Origin: Elysia crispata
Taxonomy: Eukaryota > Mollusca > Gastropoda > Plakobranchidae
Length of the DNA: 64,000 nucleotides
Assembly (NCBI GenBank): GCA_033675545.1
Contig: JAWDGP010000015.1
Location: 55,001 to 119,000, forward strand
Direction of reading: 5' to 3'
The stretch's first letter is position 1. Every line of letters starts with the position of its first letter. The notes below the pieces were generated by a model. The model saw nothing but the letters and a program-made list of their open reading frames with translations, was not told the origin of the DNA and searched no databases. Position numbers and translations under genes: made by a program. Shown one piece after another: positions 1 through 13,690 of this stretch.

Positions 1-660
1 AGTTGAGTTTTTTGTGTACTCCCATTTAGTTCTTTGCCTTGGGGTGTTCAAAGTAATGCAAATGCTGTTAATTCACTTCACACACTATGTCAGTACATAT
101 TAGTTGCATATATACTGTTTACCACATATCATGGATAATATTTCCAGTGCTCTGAAAAGCTTTCTGTTCCTGTTAAGTCCTTTATATTAATATTTTAAGT
201 TAGGATATCTCTTATTTATAATATATTCATTTTTAATGCAGGCGTTTCTAAATCATTCAATCATATTCTTTAACTAAAGCCATACTGCATACTTTTTCAG
301 TAATATTAAATATTGTTTGGACTATACCTCTCGACCTTTCCAAACAAACCAAAAAAGTACTGCATTGTACTACTCACTTGATCTCAAAATGCATCAAGTT
401 AAAATAAAGAAGCTTATGAAACAACAAAATTCATGTACTACTTGTGTGATTTTTATTGCAGTAAAAATACCAAATAGTTTTGCAATATATATTTTATATT
501 AAAACATTATATCCATGTGCTTTTCTATTTTATTTTATTTTTTTTGCTCTGCCACATTTTTTGAAACATTTATGACATGTTTTGCAAAGTTTATGACTAA
601 ATCACATGCTTCATGTAAAAGTTGAAAAATTGCAACAAAAGCTTCTTTCCATTTTAGTAT
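1..660. other. Non-coding stretch, nothing recognised
   Basis: AT-rich sequence without a supportable exon. The one 61-codon open frame here has no homology that I recognise and looks like a chance frame. Confidence 0.5.
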
Positions 661-1329
661 GACTGATTTAAGTAGAAGACCTCAATCTTAGGCAGTGGCG
701 AGAGAGCACTTATCTCTCTATGATTAATTTAAATAGAAGACATCAATCTTAGGCAGTGGCCAGAGAGCACTTATCTCTCTATGATTAATTTAAGTAGAAG
801 ACATCAATCTTAGGCAGTGGCCAGAGAGCACTTATCTCTCTATGATTAATTTAAGTAGAAGACATCAATCTTAGGCAGTGGCCAGAGAGCACTTATCTCT
901 CTATGATTAATTTAAATAGAAGACATCAATCTTAGGCAGTGGCCAGAGAGCACTTATCTCTCTATGATTAATTTAAATAGAAGACATCAATCTTAGGCAG
1001 TGGCCAGAGAGCACTTATCTCTCTATGATTAATTTAAATAGAAGACATCAATCTTAGGCAGTGGCCAGAGAGCACTTATCTCTCTATGATTAATTTAAGT
1101 AGAAGACATCAATCTTAGGCAGTGGCCAGAGAGCACTTATCTCTCTATGATTAATTTAAGTAGAAGACATCAATCTTAGGCAGTGGCCAGAGAGCACTTA
1201 TCTCTCTATGATTAATTTAAGTAGAAGACATCAATCTTAGGCAGTGGCCAGAGAGCACTTATCTCTCTATGATTAATTTAAGTAGAAAACATCAATCTTA
1301 GGCAGTGGCCAGAGAGCACTTATCTCTCT
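661..1329. repeat. 61-bp tandem array, 11 near-identical units
   Basis: The 61-bp unit (core GGCAGTGGCCAGAGAGCACT) repeats 11 times. Most units differ at only one or two sites, for example TTTAAGTAG versus TTTAAATAG; the first unit is the most diverged (GGCAGTGGCG). The array ends abruptly at TATCTCTCT before unrelated sequence. The period is not a multiple of three and no frame runs through it, so it is non-coding satellite or minisatellite DNA. The high identity implies recent expansion or homogenisation. Confidence 0.95.
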
Positions 1330-3097
1330 TAAATTTTACTCAGGCTTGTGTAGATTGAGGGCTGAAAACACATCTGGGATTCCCTGGTAGCTCAATAAGT
1401 AAAGGAGTGGCCAGAGTGTTTTTAAGGATGTAGATTTTATATCCAAGTCCAATAGATGTCTAGCACATAATTCTTAGCCAAACTTTCTAGTTAAGTGACA
1501 ACTGCAGGTAGATTTAGTTCATGTTTTTTGGTCAATTAATATCCTGCAAGACTTCGCAAAAGTGAGATGTAAGGAAAATCATACCCTTGCAAACATATGT
1601 GTCTAAACAATTTTACATACAGGATTTTTAGGGGGGGGTTGGGTTATCAATGTCTGGGCTGTGTGTAACATTGTAACTCATATCAGATCAGAGGTTTTCA
1701 GGTTTAAAACAATGCATTTTTCTTAGCTTTTCTGTTTTAAAAGTTGATAGAAATTATCAGAATTAATTTTTTGACTTTTTTGAAATAATGAGATAATAAG
1801 AGTTTATCTGCTTTCAATTATTTTTTCTTCAAAATTAAATTTTGGACATCTAACTCTTTGGAACAAGTTTGGAGACATGCACTTAAGAGGAAGTTTTTTC
1901 AAATACTCACAGATTCTGTGAAAGAAGAGATAGGTTTTTGTATGACTCGACTCCAATTCACAAATTAGATTTAAAGAAAAGTGCTTTCATTCAATGAGTT
2001 GTTTTGAGAGGAGGGAGAAGTATCCCTTCAAAGGGATAAAATCAAAGCCATGTTTAAATAGGTCAAGAGAGACTCACTAAATGATGTTATGTGCTTGGCA
2101 TCCTGTTTTGAGCAGTCTCAGCTCTTGAGTTTTACCCCAATTTGAATCATGCATTGATATGTTATGTCTTGCTTATGCGGCAAAAACATAGTTTTGATGG
2201 TATGACAACTTTATTTTTCATGTTCCTTTTAAAAGGAGGCTAGTTTCTGAAATACTTTAAATGCAACTCATTGTAAATTATCAAACATTGTTCAAAAGTA
2301 AGTGAAATGACCTCCAGGGTATAAATCCAACTTATTGATCTCAGATAAAATATTTAAGTTATATTAAAAATATCATATTTCAGGTTCTTGAAATCCCTTC
2401 AATTTTAGTTGCAATTAAAATAAATACAACCTGTAAACACTTATCCGATTCACCTAAATTATATATGCATTTTACAAAAACTGTTTTTCCTTAATGATGA
2501 CAATAGATCATCAAAAAGAAAAGTTTGATACAATGAATAAACTTTCATCTTCACATCATTTGGCTGACATGTTATCTACCTTGTTGCTTCTTAACTCGCC
2601 TCAGTCTCTGTGTGCAGGTAGATTATAATAATGATGATAAAAACAGGTGAATCGCAATGCTTATGGTTTGGCATTGTTACATTTTATCTATATATTACCT
2701 GCTTTTAACTTCATTCTCATGATGAAACCAATGTGAAAAATTTACCTATATTTGTATGTTGTGTGCTGTTTGGTTATTATTTCCCGATTGTTTTTTTTTT
2801 AGTCTTGTAAACAAATTTAGTTTATAATTAATTGGAATTATGAAAGTTATTTTATGTTGTTGTTAATGTTATATTTAAACACAGCAATATTTGTTTCAAT
2901 AAACTTCACATTCGTGAATTTAGTTTAGATGAAATAGAGAAAACTTAGTAACTGATTGAAATTGTTGAAGAAATTTTCTTACCTTTAAATTCAGTAAAAG
3001 AACAAGCCCTTCCTCATACAATTTACAACTATAATTTTGCAATTGCTATTTATACCTATAAAATTATACGAATCTCAATATTTTTGTCCTATTCCAG
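1330..3097. other. Intron or intergenic DNA
   Basis: AT-rich sequence upstream of the terminal exon at 3098. A TAGCTCAATAAGTA word near 1391 resembles a tRNA A box, but no convincing B box was found. If the 3098 exon is spliced as proposed, the 3' part of this stretch is intron; no further exon could be placed. Confidence 0.4.
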
Positions 3098-4132
3098 TGC
3101 TGTCAGCAATTTCCCTCTTGCTCTGGATGCTGTAATACAGATAAAGATCAATCTTGCCGGCCCTCTTGTTCCTGTTGCTCTGGATGCTGTATTTCTCTCA
3201 CTAGCTGCTTCTCTTCTTGCAGTTGTGGTAGGGGTGATGAGGAAGTTTGTTTTTGTCTCTGTCTAGAAATAAAGCTACACAAGGGAGAAAAGCAGGGCAA
3301 ACGCTATAGTGACGGAAAGGATGCACAGGTTGGGGAAAGTAAAAAGCAAAATGCAGTTGGTGTTGGAGATGTTCATCAGCTGTTCAGTACTCACTCACCA
3401 CCTCAGCCTTATTTTGTCAATGATGGATTTGAAAAACAGCAGCAGTACCACGAGCACAGTAGCTTTGACAGACCTCCAATCACAGATGTTTCATCTGATA
3501 AGAGATTTTGGAGTGGAAAAGGTCAACATTTGCCCCCAATTGGAGAGCGAAATAGACACTTGCCTAGAGCCTCTGAATGTTCACATGGAAAAGCTCAAGT
3601 GAGTTTTAAATCAGCAAATGGCGAGGATTTTGTATCTAGAGGCAAGCTCCCTCCTCCACCAGGAGAAGATACTGCAAGTACTGATATTGGCACCATCTCA
3701 GGAAAGAATTGCTGCAATAATAATAGTGAAGACCTCACTAATTCTGATGGTAACCACAGGCTGAGCTCAAGGATCCGCCGATCTCTTCAAGTAGGTAGGA
3801 GGTCTCAACGTTACCCAAATAAATTTTTAGTGAATTCAAATTCCTCTATATCCAAAGTTCAGCTCCCTAAAAATGTTCATAAGACATTTTTGGATACAAA
3901 GAAAAATGAATCTTCCCTTTTTGTCAGTAAACAGGACAGTCAGATGAGTGGTACCACGAGCACTCAATCAACACAGCTGTTGTCTAGTGGATCAAATAGG
4001 CAACAGACTTCACACCTCTCATCCAGTGGGTCAAGTAGCCAACGCAGTACCAATTTACTTTTATCTAGTGGAGCTAATGATAAAAGTCCCCGTCGCCCTC
4101 TTCCAATGCCGAAGGGCTTGCAGTCCATCTGA
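3098..4132 (+). CDS. 3' terminal exon of an unrecognised protein with a Cys-rich block and a disordered Ser/Gln tail
   Basis: After a polypyrimidine tract and AG (TTTTTGTCCTATTCCAG), one frame stays open for 344 codons to the TGA at 4130-4132. The first ~45 residues are extremely Cys-rich, with CC, CSCC and SGCC clusters. The rest is polar: a PPPPGED stretch, a basic RIRRSLQVGRRSQRYP segment, then three imperfect LLSSGS-like repeats among Ser and Gln, ending PLPMPKGLQSI. No catalytic domain is visible. The Cys clusters could be membrane-proximal palmitoylation sites or part of a metal or disulfide module, and the tail looks like an intrinsically disordered cytoplasmic or scaffold region. I do not recognise the family. 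Upstream exons were not found; the start at 3098 rests on the splice acceptor and the unbroken frame. An AATAAA lies at about 4418. Confidence 0.6.
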   Translation, partial: CCQQFPSCSGCCNTDKDQSCRPSCSCCSGCCISLTSCFSSCSCGRGDEEVCFCLCLEIKLHKGEKQGKRYSDGKDAQVGESKKQNAVGVGDVHQLFSTHSPPQPYFVNDGFEKQQQYHEHSSFDRPPITDVSSDKRFWSGKGQHLPPIGERNRHLPRASECSHGKAQVSFKSANGEDFVSRGKLPPPPGEDTASTDIGTISGKNCCNNNSEDLTNSDGNHRLSSRIRRSLQVGRRSQRYPNKFLVNSNSSISKVQLPKNVHKTFLDTKKNESSLFVSKQDSQMSGTTSTQSTQLLSSGSNRQQTSHLSSSGSSSQRSTNLLLSSGANDKSPRRPLPMPKGLQSI

Positions 4133-5085
4133 TTTATTCTAAATTGGAATGTCTTCCCCCAGTACCCACATTGCTTAAATCACTCAATAGGAAGCATATA
4201 TATCTATAAAATAATATATCACTTGCAATAATATCTTTTTCATTACTTTTTTAAACTCTCTCAATGAATTTTTTTTTGTACAGACAATATATTCAAGTAT
4301 ATCTATGGGCCTACTCCAAAAGTGGTTTTTTTGCTTTGTTTTTTGTTGTTGTTTTTTTTTGTTTTGTTTTGTTGTTTTTTTTTTGTGAAAAACCGACCAA
4401 AGAAGGACTTTTCAAATAATAAAAAATCAATTCTCTTCTGTTGGTTCAAAATAATACAGTAACCGTTAGCATTTTTCCTTAGCTGATTGGTGTGGTTTTT
4501 AACTAAAACTCAATCAAATTACAATTCCATATTCTCTCTAAAAAACAAATGACAAAAATAACTTGCTGAAAGACAAAATATACTTTGATGACAAAACAAA
4601 GGTTGTTGTTTTTTAACATTTTTAAACTGGACTTATATAGGCTCTTAGATGTTTGATATTAATTTTTAATTGGGTGGTATAAATACTTTTTGTGTCAGAA
4701 ATGGGTGTCAGTGTCAAGAGTTCCATGTGTATCAATTTTGATTCCTTGATGATTTTTATCTTAGTTATTTCCACACAGTGAGAAACTTGCAAGTAAATTA
4801 AGATACAGCTTTGAGCATGCATAGGGTGAAATGTTGGTCTCTTTGAAGGAGAGGCAAACTCATATGAAGCACTTTTACCATAGTAAAGTTAAATCTAGAA
4901 AGAGATAGATTTGAATTTTTGCATTATATTCTCACTCTCAGACAGTAGTTCTAAATTTTAAATCAAAAGGCTTATTTCTCCCTTTCAGGGAAGCAATTCC
5001 CATTAGTTTATTATTATGCAGATAAAAAATTTTAACATGCAAATCTGTGAGTTGAAGGATACTTATTAAATGTATTTTACATTGA

Positions 5086-5116
5086 AATATATATATATAT
5101 ATATATGTATATATAT
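5086..5116. repeat. (TA)n microsatellite
   Basis: A short, slightly interrupted TA run. Confidence 0.9.
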
Positions 5117-7632
5117 TTGCATATGTACGTGGAGGTTAGTTTAGTATTTTATGTCTCTTATGGTTTTCTTCACATGACATTGTGTATGTCTTTATTAATC
5201 AAGGAACTACAGGAAGCACTGCAATTTCTCATAGGTAGCCATGCTTTTCTTGGAATAGTTATGGAGAGCATGAATTGAATGGAGTAGTTGCAATACAACT
5301 TGTTTTTATTAGCATATGATTTTTATCTCGATTTTTTTTTACTTACAAATGTAATTGCTTCTTTTTGTTTTCAATTACAGTACGGTTTTCTCAACACAAA
5401 CTCTGATAAATTGAATATATGGTGATCTCAAAAGTATTAAGAAGTAAGAAGTCTTTAATTATATACCTATCACAAAATATAACTCAAATCGATGCAATAT
5501 CTATTATCATGTGCTATTGATCTATCAGGAACCCATCCATTGAAAAAAGTACTCCAAACTACTTGTGTATTTTAATGATTATACATGTAGCACCATAAAA
5601 ATCGATCGTGAATTGCTATGGTGCACATATGTATATATATATATGGTTTTACAATAAATCTATATGCTTGCCTCATATACAAAAGTGTACATTTGGAAGG
5701 AAGTAAAGAACATTGACAGTTTTGGGTTTGTTTGTTTGCAAGACAATCCAGCACAATGCCATCTACAGTATAATAAAAAAATTTATAACCTGCATCAGGT
5801 CAATTGATTGATTGGTTGATAGTTTTTATAAACCATTTCACCGTGAATGATCAGGCAGTCCAATGAAAGAAGCAGTTTTCAATACTATCTACTGTTCATC
5901 ATTTATGGATATCTAGATATTGTTTACTGATTTAAGTAACAGGTATAATTTCTTTTCAAACTACCATTATTGTCTGTTTTTCTATATTTTGAAATAAGTG
6001 AAAATTGAGCACCATCCTTGTCACCCTCCTCCTCTCTTTTTTGTTTTTGTTATTGCTTTTGTCTTGGATATAATGTGTTTTATGTTTGTGTAATGTTCTG
6101 CTTTTAAGGATAAAAGATTTCTTAAATCACCCTTCATTTCATCATAAACGATGTCAGGTATAGAAAATCCTTCCCCCTGGTTATGACTCCTTTTTTTTTT
6201 TTTTTAAAGTAAATCCTTCATGGTTAAGAGGACACAGTGAGTAAAGGTATTATATTATAAAGATTACATTTTTTTGACATTGAATTAACTCTTTAAATTT
6301 TTCATGCATTAGGGAATATTCAAGAGGTAAACTGCAATAATATTGTATGGCCATATTGTAATATGCTTGTCATTACTCTGATGACACACTTTTATGATGT
6401 ATTTAATTATTAATCAAAGACAAGACCACTTTAAGCATGGCACAAAATTTAAAGTGGGCAAAAAATCTTTTTTGTTAGTTTTGTACATTTGCTTTTGACT
6501 TCCAAGAGGGCAGCCATCAATATTTGAAACATTGTATTTTAATAAGTCTTTCCATTATTCTTTTTTGCTCTTGTTTATCATTTCAATTTTGATACTCTTG
6601 AACTTGCCTATATGCAGAAGTGTCTTTGTAAGAAGTTTCAGATTGTATGACTTTTTGAATATGATGGAGCAATTCAAATTCAAATACAGCTGTCCACTAA
6701 TAATCAAGTCTATCTATTTATATAATTATAAATATCATATCAAATTATATTTACTCATAGGGTTTATTATTATTGCTATTTGATAAATATTGTCAGTATT
6801 GAGGTGTGCAAGTTTAGAAGCATGTTGTAAAGATGTACTTCCTTATACACCGTACAAGGAGGAGGAATTTTGGTGTGATGTTGAAAAGATACGTTAGTAT
6901 TTGTGCCTTAAATCACAGTTCTATTGAGGAAGTAGCTTAAGGGTTACAGGTGTAGTTTACATTCTTTTAATTTACTTGATCCCTCACAAGATCATTATAA
7001 GATCTATGTAAGTATTCTTGTACTTTAAATGCTGAGGAGCAGTGTTATTATCTTCCAATTTTATATTTATTGCATGGCAGTCTCAGTGACACAGCCCAAA
7101 CTTACCCTCAAAAATCTTCGAAAAATTATCAGAAAAGTAAGAAATATCACAGGATTTCATTTCTTACTATTTGTGATAAAATGTCAAATGGCATGCTTTT
7201 TAAAATTTTCTCCATTTTCATTACAGTATGCATATTGTTTTAAAGCTTTTTCCAGGGCAAGTTTGGGCTGCAGGTTATTTCATATTGTAAGACTTATCAT
7301 TAGAAGTCTTTTCCCTGCAAACAGCAATTTTAAATCTCTGACTGATTGTATCTGTTTAGCAACACATCAGCTTAAGGAGTAAAACTGCTGTTTATGGGGT
7401 ATTGAGCCTTTAGAAATACTCAAAAGTAAAAGCTTCAGCATCATAGCTTCCTGATTTTTTTTCTGTATCATTGTTTTCCAATCCTCTAATTGTTGATTTG
7501 TTAATATCAAATAAGATTTGATTAGTCTTGAATATAAAAAAAATGATTCCACGTGATTAATCTCTGGTATTAGTGATAAATCACTCTAAGATTAACTGAC
7601 ATATTAATCTATACTGATATTTATTGTTTATA

Positions 7633-7734
<102 letters not shown>

Positions 7735-8977
7735 CTGCTCCTAACAACCAATTTCAATTTACATTAAGTGAAATTCTACATGTCTGTACCTTTTCCAAGC
7801 AATTGACTCAAGATCAAGAGGACAGCTCTGAATTAGTGATTGACAAGAGTAAGATACATTTTGTCAACAGACTTTACTTTCTTCATAAAATCTAACATAA
7901 AATGGACATGTGCAGTTGCCTTTGTAGATATATGCACAATAAGAATAGTTAGCCAAATTATAGGGAAAAAATCCTGTTTTAAATTAAGTTCTTTTTAGGC
8001 ATTCATCATCGTATAGGCTAAAATAAATTGGGAGCTATGAATTCCAGAGAGGCAGTTTTTGGCTAAGTATTTTAAAATAGATTTGGTAAGTACAAAACAA
8101 GCTGATTTCCCATATTGATTTATGTATACATATTAATATTAAACAAGAAACATCTTTACTTTAGTAAGTCTTATACAGTGTTGTGTAGGTATGATAGATA
8201 AGTGCGTTCCAATATGCATGAAAATCATTCGGCCAAGTCCTTCACTTGTTTACATATAAACTATATATAAATAGTACTTATCATTAATTTATAGTTATAG
8301 ATCTAATAAATGATGGAATCGAGTGTGCATTATTTTTCTATCCCTATATATATAAGCAGAACACACACAATGCATGCATGTGTTTGTAGCATCATATTCA
8401 TTTAAATCAAAATTTGAAATTTCTTCCATACTACGCAGAGAAGCACTTTGTGCTGCCTTATTCTGTTTCTGTCTCATTTTGCTTGTTGAAATGAAAATCA
8501 ATGATCTGCCTCAATGTAGTCCTACACGTTCCCAAAATTATTTGATAGCTATTTAAATAATAATTAGGGGAATCTCTGTCATATAAGGCCTTTTTAGATT
8601 ATTGAGATGCCTTTTTTGTTTAAAAAAAAAGTTGATATTATTATTGAAAAAAAGAAATAAATTTTATATTTCAAACAATGAATATAGTTTTGTTTTTTTC
8701 ATTTATTGTATAGCATTTTGCTATGGAATTGTTTAGCCTGTACAAGTTAATCTATCTGCCCTGTGATCATACCACTCAGTCTTATTTTGAGCTCAGATTT
8801 GATGCTTGGTTGCTTGATTCATGTACACAAAATATATTTGAATGAAGGCCTTGAAAATCAGTGCTCTCTAATGCTTTGTTATATAGGATGCCATTTACCT
8901 CCTTTCCTTTATTTTTCCAAGAATTAAAGTATAGACTCAAAATCTCATAGGATAGGAGATTATAATTATGTTTCTCA

Positions 8978-9060
8978 TCTTGCTCAATCAATAGGAAGTT
9001 GAACACATAATAAATAGGTCGCAAGTTCAATCCTTTATTGGGGTGTCCATAGCTTGAAAA
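8978..9060 (+). repeat. tRNA-derived SINE fragment
   Basis: TTGCTCAATCAATAGG resembles a tRNA A box, and about 30 bp later GGTCGCAAGTTCAATCC matches a B box (GGTTCRANNCC). The acceptor stem does not pair and there is no anticodon arm typical of a functional tRNA, so this is a tRNA-related SINE head rather than a tRNA gene. Confidence 0.45.
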
Positions 9061-9615
9061 CGAAGAAGTCAATGCTATAGTAACAAAGTGAAAGTAATAT
9101 TCAACATTGATATTATATTTCGGGACACTTTTATCTTAAAAATAGTAAAATATCATTACCTTCTATTTTGTTTCCGTCTGTCAAGTCTATCGCCCTCTAT
9201 CAAAACAAAACACAAGGCTACTAGCAAACTGAGGTGCTTGTTTCAATGCTCTTAATCGCTCATGATTTAAAATAAAGAGGTCCCCTCTATGTTCGTGTGT
9301 CTGTTCTTCAGTTTATCTGTCCTAAATTTGAGTGTTTGTGTGTGTGTGTGTGTGTGGAGGGGGGGGGGTATTGTTCTTCGCAGGAATGGACAGCAATAAC
9401 CCCCTCTTTTGTTGAGAAATTAAATAGCTGCCTTAATGCACAGCTAAAGTGGGTGTTTCCACTTTCAGCGCAGTTGAATTTATGACCAAATCAGGTTATC
9501 TGTGGCTAAACAGGATAGACCGATATGACTCTCTGCTGCAGCAACGGGGTACATGTTGGCTAACACCAGGGACGCTCCTAAACAGACTTAAGAAGCCAAC
9601 TCTATCAAAGGAGCA

Positions 9616-11600
9616 GTTCGCTGTATCATGCAGATTACTTTCATCAGATCCCAACCCCTATTCTGACTATCGCTACTGAAGTCTGTTGTGTCATGCTAAT
9701 CATCAGTTCCCATCCTTTATTGACTATGGCTGCTGAAGTCTGTTGTGTCATGCAGATCATCAGTTCTCATCGCCTTCTGACTGTGGCTACTGAAGTCCGA
9801 TGTATCATACAGAATACATACATCATTTCCCATCCCCTATTGACTATGGCTGCTGAAGTCTGTTGTGACATGCAGATCATCAGTTCCCATCCTTTATTGA
9901 CCATTGCTACTGAAGTTCGTTGTGTTATGCAGATCATCAGTTCGAATCCTTTATTGACTATGGCTGCTGAAGTCTGTTGTGTCATGCAGATCATCAGTTC
10001 CCATCCTTTATTGACTATGGCTGCTGAAGTCTGTTGTGTCATGCAGATCATCAGTTTTCATCGCCTTCTGACTATGGCTACTGAAGTCCGATGTATCATA
10101 CAGAATACACACATCATTTCCCATTCCCTATTGACAATGGCTGCTGAAGTCTGTTGTGTCATGCAGATCATCAGTTCCCATCCTTTATTGACTATGGCTA
10201 CTGAAGTTCGTTGTGTCATGCAGATCATCAGTTCCCATCCTTTATTGACTATGGCTACTGAAGTTCGTTGTGTCATGCAGATCATCAGTTCCCTTCCTCT
10301 ATTGACTACGGCTACTGAAGTCCGTTGTGTCATGCAGATCATCAGTTCCCATCCCCTATTGACTATGGCTACTGAAGTTCGTTGTATCATGCAGATCATC
10401 AGTTCCCATCCCCGTGTGACTATCGCTACTGAAGTCCATTGTGTCATGCAGATCATCAGTTCCCATCTCCTACTGACTATGGCTACTGAAGTCCGTTGTG
10501 TCATACAGATCATCAGTTCCCATCCCATATTGTCTACGGCTACTGAAGTCCTTTGTATCATGCAGATCAACGTTTCCATCCCCTGGTGACTATGGCTACT
10601 GAAGTCCGTTGTGTCATGCAGATCATCAGTTCCTATCTCCTACTGACTATGGCTACTGAAGTCATGCAGATCATCAGTTCCTATCCCCTACTGACTAGGG
10701 CTACTGAAGTCATGCAGATCATCAGTTCCTATCCCCTGGTGACTGCGGCTACTGAAGTCCGTTGTGTCATGCTGATCATCAGTTCCTATCTCCTACTGAC
10801 TATGGCTACTGAAGTTTGTTGTATCATACAGATCATCAGTTCCCATCCTTTATTGACTATGGCTTCTGAAATCTGTTGTGTCATGCAGATCATCAGTTTC
10901 CATCCCCTGGTGACCATGGCTACTGAAGTTCGTTGTTTCATGCAGATCATCAGTTCCCATCCTTTATTGACCATTGCTACTGAAGTCCGTTGTGTCATGC
11001 AGATCATCAGTTCCTATCTCCTACTGACTATGGCTACTGAAGTCCGTTGTGTCATGCAGATCATCAGTTCCCATCCTTTATTGACTATGGCTACTGAAGT
11101 CTGTTGTGTCATGCAGATCATCAGTTCCCATCCTTTATTGACTATGGCTGCTGAAGTCCATTGTGTCATGCAGATCATCAGTTCCCATCCTTTATTGACC
11201 ATGGCTACTGAAGCCTGTTGTATCATACAGATCATCAGTTCCAATCCCCTATTGACTACGGCTACTGAAGTCCGTTGTATCATGCAGATCATCAGTTCCC
11301 ATCCCCTACTGACTAGGGCTACTGAAGTCATGCAGATCATCAGTTCCTATCTCCTACTGGCTATGGCTACTGAAGTCTTTTATATCATACAGATCATCAG
11401 TTCCTATCTCTTACTGACTATGGCTACTGAAGTCCTTTGTATCATAAAGATCATCAGTTCCAATCCCCTATTGACTACGGCTACTGTAGTCCGTTGTATC
11501 ATACAGATCATCAGTTCCTATCTCCTACTGACTATGGCTACTGAAGTCTGATGTATCATGCAGATCATCAGTTCCTATCCCCTTTTGACTGCGGCTAGTG
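9616..11600. repeat. 57-bp minisatellite, ~35 units, open in a sense and an antisense frame
   Basis: About 35 copies of a 57-bp unit (core CATGCAGATCATCAGTTCCC). The unit is 19 codons and stop-free in one + frame (consensus MQIISSHPLLTMATEVRCV) and in a - frame. That gives open frames of 298 and 332 codons on + and up to 173 on -. Unit variants differ by multiples of three: 16-residue units lack 9 bp, and two 21-residue units carry 6 extra bp. A 1-bp slip near 10570 separates the two + frames. There is no start context, signal peptide or splice evidence, so I call it a minisatellite. An expressed repeat protein is possible but unsupported. Confidence 0.9.
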
Positions 11601-13440
11601 AATGGCGGATCAGCTTAATGGACTGGACTGATGGTCAATCACTTGTCACTTGGTGCTAATTTTTTTAAATGTCTGCATTAAGTCAAGTTTCGTCGCGAGC
11701 CACTAAGTTAATCTTAGGGCTCTGATTTCGAAAAAGTATTTTATTTTTAGTTCCAACTATTAATTATCAACTTTGACTGATGCATTTTTATTTCCCGCGG
11801 CAGAAAATTTCAAAGCAACTGCGTTTCGTACCCGTCACACAAAAATCATCGTACTAATAGCAAAAAAATGTTAAGGCAGTGCCTGATGTCCTGACCAAGC
11901 TTTCGACTCTCTGCTCAACGGTGTAAATCGAATCCAATTTTGCAGTTACATGTTTCGGATCTAATGTTAATCAGTTGAACGAAGGGAATTTGGTCAGTAG
12001 ATCCTTACGTCTAATTGCCGCTCACTAGTGTATACAGAATACAAAACGGAGAATGTCCCAGCTGCACTGCTGGTTATGCCAGGCCTATGAAGCTCATTGC
12101 GTCTATCAAAATATCAGTCCCTGTCTGTTCCACCTTGTGCCTATATCTTCCTGGTCCGTCACATGCCTTGAGTCTCCTTGATCTGACTTGTTCGGGCCAA
12201 ACATCACTTAAACCGTCGGCTAAACACCCCTCTTAACAGCTCTCCTCTATGGCCGATGACACCAAATAGGCTCTCGCCACTATTATTTTTTTAGCTGCTT
12301 CTGTACCAATCGGCGTGACATTATCTTTACGTCAGCTATACGCGAGTCATGCTCCATTGGACGCTTGAACCCTCAGGCAAAACAACTGCCAACAGCCCTG
12401 GTAATTCCTTTCATGTCTATAACGACTGGATTAAAAATACATCTTTCTTTAGAAAAAATCTTGTGCTGCCTTCAATAGTTGGGAATGCAGAGTAAAGTGC
12501 GTCTTAGTTTGATAACTCTCAAGATATCTTCAGAGAATTTTATTGATAAATACTATTGGAGAAAACCCATAAATTGTAGGGCAAAAAAATACCTTGAGTT
12601 CTTTGATAGTGTTCAGTGCTATGAAACCGTATTTTACAAAGGGATTACTATCGCTGTTGTAGTTGTTGTTGTTGTTGTTGCTTTTGTGTTGTTCCATAAA
12701 CGCACTGTTGAAATAAAAGAGAGAACTGTATAGAAGCAAAAATATAAAAGATAAACGAGTGTGGAAGCACACAGAAGATCGGTATATAGGCTGCAAAAAT
12801 ATGATTGAAGAAACAGAAGGAAAGGAAGAGAGAGAATCAAAAACCCATCGCCATCTTGTTTTATATCCAATTTTTCTAAATATAGTCTAAGAAGGGGAGT
12901 TGAATGTAAATCGCATTTGTGCTTCGCTCATGTGGCTTGAGATTATGAAATTTGAAGCTGGATTATGAATGAGAGATAGATGTATATATATATATATATT
13001 TAATATCAAAAGGACGGGTTCGCATCTGTTGTCGAAATCACAGATGTTTTCGATGGTAAGAAGAACGCAATCTTTGAATAACGAAATGAAGCGTAAAAAG
13101 AAAAGAATTAAAAATGAAGGCAGAAAAAAAGGACTCGTCTTGAGATTGAGATAACGACGCGAAAGGCAGCTCAAGTCAGAGGAAGTTCCTCTCTGTTCAA
13201 CTTTTAAGTTTCCCTGCAGACGTCTATTCCAGCCCCACAAATAAATTGGGTGTCAATTTACATGCAATGGCCTAGGTCTCATCGGGAAATCCGTTTGTCA
13301 ATGAATGAAAAAAGAAAAAGTAAAAGTGGAAAGAAAACATATTTGCATTATCATAATACTATTTATTTCCATTAAACTGTTACTGCCACTATTCCAAATA
13401 CCATTACTAAAACTAAAATTAATTCCACTTCTATTAAAAA
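11601..13440. other. Non-coding stretch
   Basis: Bases 11600-12440 are somewhat less AT-rich than their surroundings and may be a decayed mobile element, but no recognisable coding motif, TIR or LTR was found. The rest is ordinary AT-rich sequence with a short GTT run near 12655. Confidence 0.4.
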
Positions 13441-13441
13441 G

Positions 13442-13690
<249 letters not shown>

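Noticed and set aside
2490-2575. ATGATGA...CTGA pair on the + strand upstream of the 3098 exon
   Set aside because: No terminal stem and no recognisable antisense element.
9616-11600. CRISPR-like array
   Set aside because: Units are contiguous 57-bp repeats without unique spacers, in an animal genome.
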